Assembly (NCBI GenBank): GCA_963971285.1
Contig: OZ020244.1
Coordinates: forward strand, 18,228,001-18,292,000
Direction: 5' to 3'
DNA length: 64,000 nt
From: Astropecten irregularis
Taxonomy: Eukaryota > Echinodermata > Asteroidea > Paxillosida > Astropectinidae
Positions 36,937 to 48,630 of the stretch are shown here, in pieces; positions within the stretch are counted from its first letter, which is position 1; each line of letters starts with the position of its first letter. The translations under genes and the position numbers were made by a program. The notes beneath the pieces were generated by a model. It did no database searches. It had not been told where the DNA came from and worked only from the letters and a program-made list of their open reading frames with translations.

Positions 36937-37802
36937 AGGTAGTATCATACTTTGGTAAGACACCAAAACTGAAATGTTCACAGATTTACGTATAACTTAC
37001 AGGGTATGAAGATGGTGGTGGTAGAAACATACAGTTAAAATGTTTCCGCCTGAAATGGTGTATTTGTTTTCAGAAATTAGTAAAACAACGACCGAAAATC
37101 TTTTTGATCTTTTAAAAGATCAAAAATAAAAGAGAAAAGACTTAAGAAATACTGTAGCTGATTTTCACTGTTTTCTCATAAAGTGGGCACCGTATGGGAC
37201 TGAAATTTTCACACATGACTGTGACTGTATCTTCCTTGATATTTTACCCAAGTATCTGGTTATACATTGTGGATGTGCCTGTACTACACAATGCATACCA
37301 TTTTTCACAGAATTGTTCACAGATTTACCGTCCTTCCAGGGTATAAAGATGGTGATGGTGGTGGTAGAAACGTATTAAAATATTTCCGCCAGAAATGGTG
37401 TTCTTATCCAGAAATTAGTAAAACAACGACCGAATTTTTTTTGATCTTTTAAAGGTAGTATCCAATACTTTGGTAAGAAGCCAAAACAGACATTTTCACA
37501 GATTTACCTATACAGGGTGTGAAGATGGTGGTGGTTAACATACCGTTAACATTTTTTCGCCTAAAATGCTATATTTATCCAGAAAAGAGTAAAACAACGA
37601 CCGAAAATCTTGTTGATCTTTTAAAAGATCAAAAATTAAAAGAGAAAATACTTAAGAAATACTGTGGCCGTTTTCACTGTTTTCTCAAAAAGTGGGCACC
37701 ATGGGACTGACATTTTCACAGATGACTTTTACTGTATCTTCCTTGATATTTTTGCCCATGAATCTGCATTTCTTTGACAAAAACCAAAGTATGATATTAC
37801 CT
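36937..37802. mobile_element. cluster of three TTAA-family MITE copies
   Basis: The first copy begins with AGGTAGTATCATACTTTGGT after TTAA 36933-36936 and decays near 37240. The second is a left half at about 37315-37450. The third (37453-37802) is complete with TIRs and TTAA at 37449-37452 and 37803-37806. Its left TTAA coincides with the GATCTTTTAA centre of the second copy. The cluster fills most of the gap between CYP4 genes C and D, and no exon is seen at 36283-38169. Confidence 0.75.
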
Positions 37803-38169
37803 TTAAAGCCTGTGAAAATTTGAGCTCGTACGTACCTTGAACGTTATACGTAAATCTGTGAACGTTTCTGCATGGGTATGTTGCCATACTGTACCTTTAA
37901 TCCTGATACATTTTTGTATAGGCAATAGTATACTATAGGTATCAAAAGGCAGTGGATGGCCCTTTGACACAACGACGATATAATACCATACACGTTCACA
38001 GCCAAGTACATTCTGGTTGTACGAGTACATACACAATGCATGAATGTGCACATACTTTATACGTATGCACGACCCTGAACAAGAACCAAGAAAAGTTGTC
38101 TAGGCGGTATACCCATTATCTTCTGTATGTACTTGCACTGCTTGGGTGGACATTTTGATATCAACAAAA

Positions 38170-41100
38170 ATGGTGGTTGACGTGTGTTCGGTGTTGAGTC
38201 TAGGTTTGGTAGCGGTATTGACGTATCTTGGCTATGTTCTGCTGAGATTTATCAATTCTCGTCGGAGGATTCGAGCCATCTTGTTGTCCCAGTGGCCAGG
38301 ACTACCGCCTCACTGGCTGACGGGTAACATGGCTCAGGTGAGTGAGCTTCCATAAAATAAAATTAATCCAACTCAGTTAGTTCAAAAGAGTATAACTATT
38401 TGGGGCAAAAAGGGGGACTTAAAGTATGGGCCTTTTCTCTAGCGAAGTAAGGCGGCCGGCCTTTAGACTTAGGCCAAGTAAAAACGAAATTGTTTGAAGT
38501 TATTTGCAAATTTTCCAAGTATGGGGATTTATTTAAAGTTTGCTTTCAATTTAAGGGTTGAATGGCAACATGCCTGGGGGAAAACATACATGTTATTCAC
38601 GGGAAGAAAACACGTATACAGGGTGTTCCAGAAAAAAACACAACACTGTGTCGGGACCCATTATGTTGAAATTAAACTGCTTATCACTTCAAGATTCAGA
38701 TGCGATACAGGCATGTTTCGGCTAACACCATGTAGAATTTAAACATAATTATCGGGGGCTGAAATTGGCGAAAATATGACCAAAAGAAATTTGCAAGGAT
38801 AACACGCAAAGTGGTCAATACACACATAATGTGTATGAAAGAAAGTCGGTTTTTGAGGTTGGGCAATTCGTAGTTTTGTTCACTAAATTTTAGTCCAATT
38901 TTGCTCAAATTCTACATGGTGATAGCCAAGACATAGCTGTATCACAATATCTGAATCTTGAAGTGATAAACAGTTAAATTGTTATATAATAGTTCTCGAC
39001 ACAAGTGTTGCGGGTTTTTTTTTTACACACTGTATAAGGAAGGTAGGCCTACTGAAGACCATAGCATTTTCAAGCTAGATATGCGACCATTGGACATTTC
39101 ATCTGCTAGAGAAACCTAAAAGCAGTGAAATAAAAAGGAATCATTGGCTCACATGTTTTACTTCGTTTGGAATAATTTAATTCTAAGATGATCAAAATGT
39201 CAATTTCCGCCTACACTGGTGGTACCGTACGTAGTGATGGACCACCTTGGGTAGGCCTATACTGTTGCTACTGTGAGGAAGTGGTTTATAACTTCAACAG
39301 TTATAACTGTAGGGGGTGTGGACTGTGGAATTATACAAATAAGGCTTGCCCTTCACCGACGTGGATGAGCATTATACTCCGTCAGTGCTTTTGAGTGCAC
39401 AGTCATGTATGAAAAAAGCATTGGCTGCATGCTCAGGTGGGATTCCAACCCACGACCTCCTAATCCAGATGCCATACCACTAGACAAGCTAGCTGGGGTC
39501 AGCAGGGCAACTGCGTAATTTGCATAATCACCTCCCCCATGAAAACAATTAATTGTGCTAACCGCAGCAATATTATTGGATTCGACTTGCCCTGCTGACC
39601 CCACCTATAGTTTGGTCACCTTGTGGTATGACATATCTGCAACTAGCAATAAAGCATGGAGGTTGTATGTGGGTTCGAATCCCACCTGAGGCATTATGCT
39701 CCTTCCATGTGCATTAAAGCACTGACTATATACAGTGCTCATCTACGTCGGTGAAGTGCTTTGTTGTTGAACTTGCGGCAGTTTTTGCTGGATGAAACCT
39801 TCAGAAACCAGAGTTTGCAAAGTACTGCACGTCCCAGTGTCCCTGATGCTTCTGCTGTTCGACAATCTGCAACATCATCTTTTGCAAGAGTTTCAACTGT
39901 TCGGGTCATTTCATGATGAAAAAATGCTTGTCACACAAAATGCACCTTTCGGAAACTATAGGCACCCATCTTCTTCAGCCATCATCTGAAGTAGAAGTAG
40001 ATGATGTGAGATGTCTCAATCATCCTGAGTTAAGCGCTTGATTTTCAACCTTATAATTATGATTCTCTATTCTTTCAAGCACCCGATGAGTGACCCCAAG
40101 GTCCGGGCAAGTAACCCCCAGGCAAGATTGGACTTCTATCGTGATATGACTGCCAAGTATCCCAACGGCTTCCGCTGGTTCCATGGCCCTCTTGGCCTGG
40201 CGGTGTTTGGAAATAATCCTGACATCATGAGAGCAGTCATGAAGGGTAGAGGTAAACGTCTATCACTTTCTTTGATTGAATACTAATAATAACATTGTCA
40301 GTATTTCAAACCATGACATTGAGAAGTTTTTTTGTATAAATGTGACCATCGATGCTCAAACCCTCAGATCCGAAACCCATGATGCCTCTCACGCCTAGCT
40401 ACCGTTTCTTTTTGGCGTGGCTCGGTAGAGGACTACTCCTTGCAAGTGGAGATAGGTGGTTCCGGAACCGGCGTCTGATCACCCATGCATTTCACTTTGA
40501 CGTTCTCAAGACGTACATGAAACTGTATAACGAAGCAACGGACGTCATAACGGTGACTATAAAGAGCATAACATTCATTGATAGCATGGAGGCTTACTTC
40601 ATAACTTGCAGGAATTATAAGCTTTTGTTTTCGTATGAAATAACATATTTTAATAATTATCATTCAAATAATAAACTGCTGCAAACTGCTTATCATGCTT
40701 GTGGAGTTGGGAGGGCCTGGCGCGTTTCGATCCTTGCAGAATCTTTATAATGCTAAAAGTAATGACAAAAGGACAAGAACATGCAATATAGGCCTACACA
40801 TCAATGGATGAAAGGATTCAGAACAAAAGGGGGTTCAGAGTGACAAGGGAGGGTGGGGGTATTTTGGCAAATGTGGACAGGGGAAAGGGTCCGTGGGGTA
40901 GGGAAGTTCAAAGGTGGACAATAACAAAGGTGTTAAGATGCAATAACTCAAACGCGACATTCGCCAAAGTATACTCAGTCATACCGCTTATTTAATTAAA
41001 CGCACCGATTTATCTCGACAAATTGCGCGAAAAACCTTTAATGTTTGATAAATCCATGGCTTTTCAATCTGACTTTCAGAACAAGATGGCCGCATGCGCT

Positions 41101-43473
41101 GCCAATGGCGATACTTTCCAGGTAACAAAGAATGTCAGTCTGTGTACGCTGGATATCCTGTTGAAATGTGCCTTCTCGTATGAGACCAACTGCCAGATCA
41201 CAGGGTAATAAAAATATTGAAACTGCATAATAATGATGAATAATATCTTGTATAGAGCGATGGGCGAGTCTAGTACTATTGGTATTAGACGATTATATCC
41301 ACTCATATTGTGATGCCATTTGAACCTGCTATTGATCCTGATCACACTGAATTCAATCTGCTTTTATCTTCTTAGAGAGAGCCATCCCTATGTGGTCGCA
41401 GTGAAGGAACTGGCAGAGGGCCACTTACATAGGGCTTTGTAAGTGCATTTATGATGTATATAATTATCAATAGTTGCATATCGAATGACCAAAAAACACT
41501 AAATTTTGATCTTAAAGATCAAAAATAACCCTGAAATGTTTTTACTGTGGACGTTTTTCACTGTCTTCCCAAAGTGGGCACCGCAGGGGACTGAACATTT
41601 CACAGATGATTAATGTAGTTACTGTATCTTCCTTGACATTTTTGCCTATACGAATCTGCATTTCGTTGACAAAAACAAAACAACAAGTATGATATTACCC
41701 TTAATAAGAAAATACCCGCGTACATAATTATTGAACCCTATACATCCACCTTCATATTTCATTTTCCACCATCTTTATCGGCTTCTTCTCTTTTTTCTTC
41801 TCTCTATGTTCCACACCAGCACCCCTCTGCTGTACCCGGATTTCATATTCAATAGATCCAGTGTTGGAAAAAAGTTCCAGAAAAATGTGGATTTCGTTCA
41901 TAGTATCTCGGGCGGCATGATCAAGAAACGACACCAGGAAATGGTTAGTAATTTTGGCAACTTGTGACTAATGTTGCTGTTGTTGTCCCCTTCTAGTTTT
42001 GTGTGCTACTTCATAATCTGAGAGGAAGGGTTATGGGTGTCCATCTTAACGCCATAAAAGCCTGAATCGTGTAAAAAGAGTAGCATTATAGCCTTCCAAT
42101 AATTATAATTGTGTTTCAGATGTCACCAAAGACAGATTCGAAACCTGAATACCTGGACTTTCTGGGCATCTTGCTGGCTGCCAGGGATGAGGACGGCAAG
42201 GGAATGACCGACCTGGAGATACGCAGCGAGGTAGACACGTTCCTCTTCGAGGGGCACGACACGACGGCCAGCAGCTTGACGTGGATGCTGTACGTCATGG
42301 CGGTGTATCCTGAACATCAGAAGAGGGTACAGGAGGAGATTGATGACCTGCTGGAAGGAAGAGACTCGGATGAAATATTGTGGTAGGCTAGTAATACAGA
42401 ACACACAGAGATGGGATGTGGCATTTGATCAGGATGGGAGACAGGGAGGGCTAGGGTGCTCAGGCTTCGGCAGGGTGGTTCGATAATGCATGCTGTGGTG
42501 AAATTGAATGGGGAATGATGGAAAGTAATGTCTTTGCCGTGCATTGCAGGGATGATCTGGGCAAGATGAAATATCTCTCCCAATGTCTGAAGGAGGCAAT
42601 GAGAGTGTATACACCTGTACCCTTGGTGAAACGAGTAATAGCCGAGAATGACGTCTTCGTCAAAGACAGGCTGATTCCCAAAGGAGCAGCGGTCGATCTG
42701 AACATCTATGCCCTACATCGCAATCCAGAAGTATGGCCCAACCCTTCGGTGAGTCATAGGCTCACCTAAAGAACAGCAACTTGTAGTGTCTTGTATCATT
42801 ATACACTTGGTATAAACGCAATTTGCTGATCCTGAAATGAATAGTGCTTGATGCTGTTTCAGTGTGCTGTAATCAACAAAGGTTATTTATTCATAAACCT
42901 AATGATGTGCATCCTATTTTGTTTTTCCTTTATTTCCCTTACTTAGGAGTACAACCCAGACCGTTTTTCACCTGAAAATGCGAAGAAAATTGATCCATAT
43001 GCATTCGTGCCGTTTTCTGCTGGTCCAAGGTATAAGCACGTTGATTTATATTTTAAAAAGTTATCATCGGTAAAAGATTGTTATACAGAAAACAAGGCAC
43101 GCACTAGTGCCCTAGAACAAACCAATCTTGCCTTTTTGGTAGAATGAAACGCAAGGCCATAACACTTAAATCGTTATTGGTTGGTATAAGCAGTCCGTGT
43201 TGTATGTGATTAAATCAGTCCGTATATTTCTTTAAGAAGCTTTTGATATAACCTTCATGCCTTTCTTTCACAGTCAAAACATTTTGTTGTTCATGTTTTC
43301 TCAGGAACTGCATCGGACAAAACTTTGCTTTGAACGAGGAGAAGGTGATACTGGCTCGGGTGTTGAGGAGATTCCACATTGAGCTGGATCCCAACCACAA
43401 AGTCATCCCCTGCCACCAGATAGTCTTGAGAGCTGCTAACGACATCAAGATCAAACTCAGAGAAAGATTCTAG
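38170..43473 (+). CDS. CYP4-like: cytochrome P450 family 4 (gene D), complete, 516 aa
   Basis: Ten exons: 38170-38337, 40080-40251, 40368-40552, 41080-41204, 41376-41438, 41820-41943, 42120-42382, 42550-42748, 42947-43029, 43305-43473. The open frame is 1551 nt ending in TAG. Exon 1 has one extra Val (MVVDVCSVL) compared with C. An in-frame ATG 24 nt upstream would add eight residues, but the start chosen matches the sister genes. The heme-binding and structural motifs are complete: FEGHDTTAS with Glu323 (codon 42249-42251), KEAMR, PDRF and FSAGPRNCIG with Cys463. Likely an ER-anchored fatty-acid-type monooxygenase. Intron 1 (1742 bp) has gained a Tc1/mariner-type MITE and a pair of inverted tRNA-derived elements. 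Intron 5 holds a TTAA-family remnant (about 41480-41702). Exon 3 ends DVIT rather than DVLL. Confidence 0.93.
38619..39032. mobile_element. Tc1/mariner-type MITE, CAGGGTGTTCC ends
   Basis: The ends are CAGGGTGTTCCAGAAAAAAA and the inverse of CAGTGTGTAAAAAAAAAACC, with TA at 38617-38618 and 39033-39034. Inner inverted blocks (AACTGCTTATCACTTCAAGA against TCTTGAAGTGATAAACAGTT) make most of the 414 bp fold back. TA flanks with CAGxGTG ends are typical of IS630/Tc1/mariner derivatives. No transposase remains. Confidence 0.75.
39353..39768. repeat. head-opposed pair of tRNA-derived elements (inverted repeat)
   Basis: The left arm, read on the minus strand, has a tRNA-like TCTAGTGGTATGGCATCTGG and GGGTTGGAATCCCACCTGAG. 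The right arm, on the plus strand, has CTTGTGGTATGACATATC and GGGTTCGAATCCCACCTGAG. The outer ends CTTCACCGACGTGGATGAGC and GCTCATCTACGTCGGTGAAG are inverse copies, and GGGGTCAGCAGGGC is repeated inversely at the inner ends. Lies in intron 1 of CYP4 gene D. Confidence 0.7.
40708..40865 (+). repeat. dispersed repeat with AGAACAAAAGGGGG tail (copy 2)
   Basis: Same layout as 829-985: a GGGAGGGCCTGG lead, a decayed GATCCTTGCAGAATCTTT palindrome, then GGATTCAGAACAAAAGGGGG and GGGAGGGTGGGGGT. Lies in intron 3 of CYP4 gene D. Confidence 0.55.
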
Positions 43474-43650
43474 AACGTCCTCTTTACTTTAAGTCATCTG
43501 TTAGTTCAAATGCGCGCTTGATGTTGACAGTGACATGTCCGCATCATGCTTGTTTTTTTTTTTCAGTAGCTGATATCAATTTCATATTACATGTATTTAG
43601 AACGAGCATGCAAGGACGAACTGGCACTATACTGCAGCTGCAGCAGTTAA

Positions 43651-44016
43651 AGGTAGTATCATAATTCGGTAAGAAACCGAAACAGAATTGTTCACAGATT
43701 TAAGTATAACTTATATACAGGGTATGAAGATGGTGGTGGTAGAAACATACCGTTAACATTTTCAGCCCGAAATGGTGTATTTATCCAGAAATTAGTAAAA
43801 CAACGACCGAAAATCTTTTTGATCTTTTAAAAGATCAAAAATAAAAGAGAAAAGCCTTAAGAAATACTGTGGCTGTTTTTCACTGGTTTCTCAAAAAGTG
43901 GGCACCGTACGTGTATGGGACTGAAGTTTTCACAGATGACTGTTACTGTATCTTTCTTGATATTTTTGCCAAGGAATCTGTATTTCTTTGACAAAAACCA
44001 AAGTACGATATTACCT
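43651..44016. mobile_element. TTAA-family MITE (complete)
   Basis: The left end is AGGTAGTATCATAATTCGGT and the right end is the inverse of AGGTAATATCGTACTTTGGT. TTAA copies are at 43647-43650 and 44017-44020, and the central palindrome is GATCTTTTAAAAGATC. It is 366 bp and lies 177 bp downstream of the stop codon of CYP4 gene D. Confidence 0.8.
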
Positions 44017-45205
44017 TTAATCCCAAATTTTAATAACTTAGAAAGCATTTTGATATAGGCCTAGTGACTTTTTGCGATGGCAATGATCATCATGACTGTG
44101 TGAATGACAAACAGCCAAAAGTGTAAACAAAAACATAAACAAAAGCGATCCAAAAGATTATAAATGACATAATTTTGGACCATTATGTTTACCCTTGTCG
44201 CTTGACCAGTCTTGAATGTGTATTCTCATTTAAACGAAATGTATTCCTCTTGTATATCGCTTTTTTCCGTGTTAAGTTTGTATCTTTAATGCAGTTATAA
44301 TGTTGGTATATTCAAATTAACTTTAATTAAGTTGTATTTTTTACATATATATTTTTCTCTTTTTTTCCCCGCCTGATAGTAATTTGAGATTATCTTATTG
44401 TATTGGCATTTTAAGTCTGGATTGGCACTGGGTTTGATAGGGCTTGAGTGCTCAAGGCACAGTACAGGATTGGTATTTGGTAACATACTCACACAGAAAT
44501 GTTCACAGATTTACGTATAACTTCCAAGGTATGAAGATGCATGGTGCTGGTATATATAAGAAACTCATTCCGATAAAATATTTCCGCCTGACTGGTGTAT
44601 TTTTCCAGAAATAAGTAAAACAAAGACCGCGAAAATAGTTTTGATCTCGGGGTATTGCGGTAAGATCATAAACATGCATTATGTTTTATTAGAAAAATTT
44701 AGTCGGGTTACCGCTATTTTCTCGTGACTCACATGTCCGATTGAGCTCAAATTGTAGGGGAAGTTCAATGACGGTGCATGTTGGATTCGACAAAGTGTGG
44801 GTGCTATTATGTGACCGATACCAATCGTGTACATTATACATTATACCTTTAAGTACTGGAACACCTTTGTTTAATTATATACTTAGTCACGCCCATGGGC
44901 ATTTGTGTAACTTGTTCCTCTGTTCATCTGTATTTTCTGTATTCGTCATGCTGTGATTGCCGAATAAATAATACAATAATAATAATAATGGCACTTGTGG
45001 AGCACCGTAGTAAATTATCATAGACGAGTCGACTTGACAGGATTGTTCATCTTGTTCGGATTAATTATTCAAATAAAACGACTGGTAGCACTTTTGAGCT
45101 CCGTACAATAAGTCGTCTTGGTGAGATTTTTAATAATCATGTGGTTATTCTGGATAAGTGAGCACTCGTGAAGGCTCCGTAGATTTCAGATAATCTCACC
45201 AACAG
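44017..45205. other. spacer with repeat remnants
   Basis: No exon recognised. About 44462-44720 is a diverged TTAA-family relative (GTTCACAGATTTACGTATAA, TTTCCGCCTGA). About 44990-45160 matches the GTCGACT-rich repeat near 19770-19950. Confidence 0.45.
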
Positions 45206-45214
45206 ATATTATTG

Positions 45215-45315
45215 TAGTCTGGTTCTCTGCCCAAAGATTCCCTGACGACTCTTATTAAAAAATTTATATTTGACAGACAATAGTCGGGCGCTTTTGGGGT
45301 CCGGGAACCAGACTA
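45215..45315. mobile_element. 101-bp MITE with perfect 9-bp target duplication, TAGTCTGGTTC family
   Basis: The ends are TAGTCTGGTTC and the inverse GGGAACCAGACTA. ATATTATTG flanks it exactly on both sides (45206-45214 and 45316-45324). The interior (CCCAAAGATTCCCTGACGAC, GTCGGGCGCTTTTGG) matches the element at 13053-13139 in inverted order. A 9-bp duplication is typical of Mutator-like elements. Confidence 0.85.
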
Positions 45316-45324
45316 ATATTATTG

Positions 45325-47104
45325 TATCATCGGTCTTGACTCTCTCTCTGGGCAAGGCCAAAAGGTCATGGTCCAAGTCCAAGTGATTTCAATCATTTTA
45401 GCTCTCGGTACGTTTTCTATTCAGTCGAATGCGTCATTGACCGCTCTTCGAATCATCGTCCTTAAGAGGTGTATGAAACCACACAACAACAATAGATACG
45501 AAATCTGATTTAAAATATCAGTTTATTAAAATAATCATTTGCAGTGTATTACAAGCCGATTAAACTGATCTTTGATGTTCCCATTGACAACCATGGATGC
45601 CATTTTGGTTTAGACTTGATGGCATATGCAGCGCAAACCTTCTCAATAATACAATTCTTTGAGCTATTTGTTCGTTTGTTGCACTGCGACACCAAATAAT
45701 TTTAGGGCGACTTTCTTGAGGTTCTTCAGTGAGTTCTCTCATCAACCCAAACGTTGCGTTTGCAAAATGAAAAGCGGCACGCATTATTCTATTCGGCTTC
45801 GGTCAAAGGTGGCTTGATAATTTGGTTTCTGGCATAGAAAATAATGCAGATTTGCGGACATTATAGATATCATTAATAAGTCACAGAAGCCGTGAAACAT
45901 CTGTGTAATTTTTAGTCATTTTTATACAGTGCCTATTGAAAGCGCTCACTCTCACATAATTTGCCAAACAGTGGGGGCAGCATTCAAATTAAACAGACCA
46001 ACAAATTCATAAAATCTGAAATTCGAATAATGTGTCCGATTTCTATTGATTTCCATTCAACTTTTTTTTTACGAAAAGCTATCGCATGATGATTGCTCAT
46101 GATATTAATTGCTATCTTTTCATCAACTTAGGTTTTTAGGTGTTTTTTTAAGATTCATTTTACTGTGCGTTCTAATGCATAGGCCCTAAGGCATTATTTC
46201 TAGGACCGACTCCTAAACGAGAATCACATACAGTTTTTTCATCTATCATTCAACTTTTAAAGTTTATTTTAATAAATAACTTATTGATATTTTATCTTTC
46301 AAACTAAAACACAAAGCGTATGCCACTTGAGTCTTCACAAAATAATGATGGTCTTACACCTACACTGGGTTGAAACGCGTGTTTAATCATTGTAACGTGC
46401 AACACACGACCTATTTATTAGTAATGGGACTTTGGTCACCTGGCCGCTTGATGCACGTTCAATAGAATCAAACACACGCATATCAAGTTCAACCTTGGAC
46501 GTATAGGATGATCGACTGGTATGCAGTGTATAATAAATTCATGTGGACGGACTGACCTAGGACGGTTGTTAGGGAATTGTGACCTTTAACGTTTAAGATT
46601 CCAATACTAGATAGTCAATTGAATCGTACTCCATAACTGGGCTGTACATTGGGTGTGACGACTGCTACAGGTAAAGTACATTATATTGATGTTCTTGATT
46701 GTGTTATCCTTTTTAATTTTAGCGCAGTATAGCGACATAAGGGGTTCTGAAGAGGAATTAAGCATCACAGAGATGCTGCTACTGGCAAAGGATGATAATA
46801 ATTTTGGCCAACAATTCCGAATTTTGTCACTTATTACCTGGCGCCCTCTTGTGCTTTGAGCTATTAGCACGCGCACACATTCCCCGAAAACCAACCTCAA
46901 TATCATTTTTTATGCGGTGAAATAAATGCAAAACTGTTGGAGAAGAATTTCGATGAAATTATGCAGTGGTTAGTCCGGCACGAATTATGTGCTGTATAAG
47001 AAACTAAAATCACATTGGAAAGAAAGTAGACATAACTTCTGTGTTTGCCAGAATAAATGGTGATGATGCACCCAACCGGCCGCGGCCAGTGAGAGTCAGT
47101 ATAC
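45325..47104. other. gene-poor spacer
   Basis: AT-rich, with no repeat family shared with the rest of the window. A 74-codon minus-strand ORF (45784-45560) has protein-like composition (ELTEEPQESRPKIIW, NEQIAQRIVLLRRFAL). It has no recognised domain or partner exon and is left unassigned. Confidence 0.35.
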
Positions 47105-47650
47105 AAATAATGAATGTTTATGAGTGGAATGGTAAAAATAATTTCATGAGGTGACAGATGGACTGTTCCATTTCACGAGGCGAAGCCGAGTGGAATGGAA
47201 CAGTCCATCTGTCACCGAATGAAATTATTTTTTCCATTCTACGAATGTGAAACATTTATTATTTGTTTTATATAACATCTAAGTAGATCTTTGTCATTTG
47301 ATTTTGATTGGAGGATAACATTTTAAGAGTAATTTAGCGAGACAAAAAAAGCTTAAAATCTTGGCAAACTATTATGCTCTTATTACAGTAACGCGCGTTG
47401 CACACCAACGCGTACGCGCGCACGCAGTGACAAATAAATGGAAATTGTCTAATCGCTTGACCAATCACGTATTAGAGTCCCTGGCGTGCAATGGTACAAA
47501 TCGGATGGCACCAAAAATGCACGGTGGATGGTACAAATTTCAACGGTTGTGACGTAAGCCATGAATTGGTCTATTTATCAAATATCACGTGACATACAAT
47601 CCTCCAATCAAATGACAAGGATCTACTAAGGTGTTATATAATCGCAAATA
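47105..47650. mobile_element. two adjacent foldback structures
   Basis: The first hairpin (about 47105-47265) pairs GGTGACAGATGGACTGTTCC with GGAACAGTCCATCTGTCACC around GAGGCGAAGCCGAG. Its outer arms are ACAAATAATGAATGTTTATG and a diverged inverse. The second (about 47268-47642) pairs TTATATAACATCTAAGTAGA and GATTGGAGGAT with ATCCTCCAATC and TCTACTAAGGTGTTATATAA. No ORF with support. Confidence 0.65.
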
Positions 47651-47811
47651 TAGAATGGTGAATGTGCTTGATAAAAATAATGTTCGAATAATAAATTGGC
47701 TGTTCAGTTTGCAAACTATACATAGTTTGGTTGCATACTACTAAAAGCCAATTTCTGATTACTGTGCCGGTCTTACAAGCTCCAGGAAGGAATACTGCAG
47801 GCGGGGTTCTA

Positions 47812-48128
47812 CGGGGTGGGGGGGGGGGGGGGTGGATGCTTGTGGGACTGTAGCCCCCCCCCCCCCCCCCCCCCTAAAAAAATGTTGTCTAGCCCCCCAA
47901 AAAATGCAAGTGCAAAAACAATTTTTGAAAATACTGGATTTTTTCAGTTATTAAGCGCCAATTATATAAAAAAAAAAACGCGTTGTGTGGCCTACAATGT
48001 GCATGTTTTTCGACCCTAGACATAGCAGAAGCGAGTGTTAGGAGAACCCAAAATATTGGGTCTTCTAGCCCCCCAAAAAATAATGGCTCTTCTAGCCCCC
48101 CCCCCCCCCCAAAAAAAAAAAAAAAAAT
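47812..48128. repeat. G/C and A homopolymer tracts
   Basis: Runs of G (47818-47831) and C (47854-47873) are separated by 22 bp. They are followed by TCTAGCCCCCCAAAAAA-type units and a C16A17 tract at 48098-48127. This is low-complexity sequence prone to replication slippage and sequencing error; exact run lengths should not be trusted. Confidence 0.7.
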
Positions 48129-48543
48129 CTGTATCTCTTAGAAAAAACTTGTAGGCCTAAATGCTAATTGCTGAAACGTTTTGATGAAATGATAGTATTG
48201 TTATGCCTGGAGGTGTCGCCTCAGGGTATCCAACATGACCTTTATAAATCTCATCTTTAGGCGGTATTTATTATCGTTATCAAATTCCGGTCAAGTCAAT
48301 ATAGCTTGCCAACCTAGAACTTTTAGGTTCAAGTTTTATTTTGGGGTTTGTCATGCGAAAGACCATAAATGTACCAAAAGAATCTGAAATTATTGTGTAT
48401 AACTGATGATAACAATCATTCAATTTTGAAACAATAATTATAATTTTTGTCGATAATCATTTACATGTTAATAGTTTTGCAGCGCTTTGATTGGTCGGTC
48501 ACGTCTATGACGCTGCAGTTACAGCAGCAGTTTGTGTGTCAAG

Positions 48544-48630
48544 ATGGCGGAACATCACGGAAATAATGGACAAGTTTCGGAAAGATCAAGGACTGATCAC
48601 AAGCCCCTGCACCCTGAGGCCTCAGGCAGG
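48544..48630 (+). CDS. candidate first coding exon (29 codons) of an unidentified gene
   Basis: ATG in a strong context (CAAGATGGCGG) opens 29 codons, starting MAEHHGNNGQVSERS and ending HPEASGR, directly before the canonical donor GTAAGTCC. It ends in phase 0. The preceding 100 bp holds CAGCAGCAG-like and CpG-containing sequence that could be a 5' UTR or promoter. The peptide is hydrophilic and unstructured, with no family signature. The rest of the gene would lie to the right, beyond 64000. The exon at 54101 ends in the same phase and could be an alternative start of the same gene. Confidence 0.5.
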
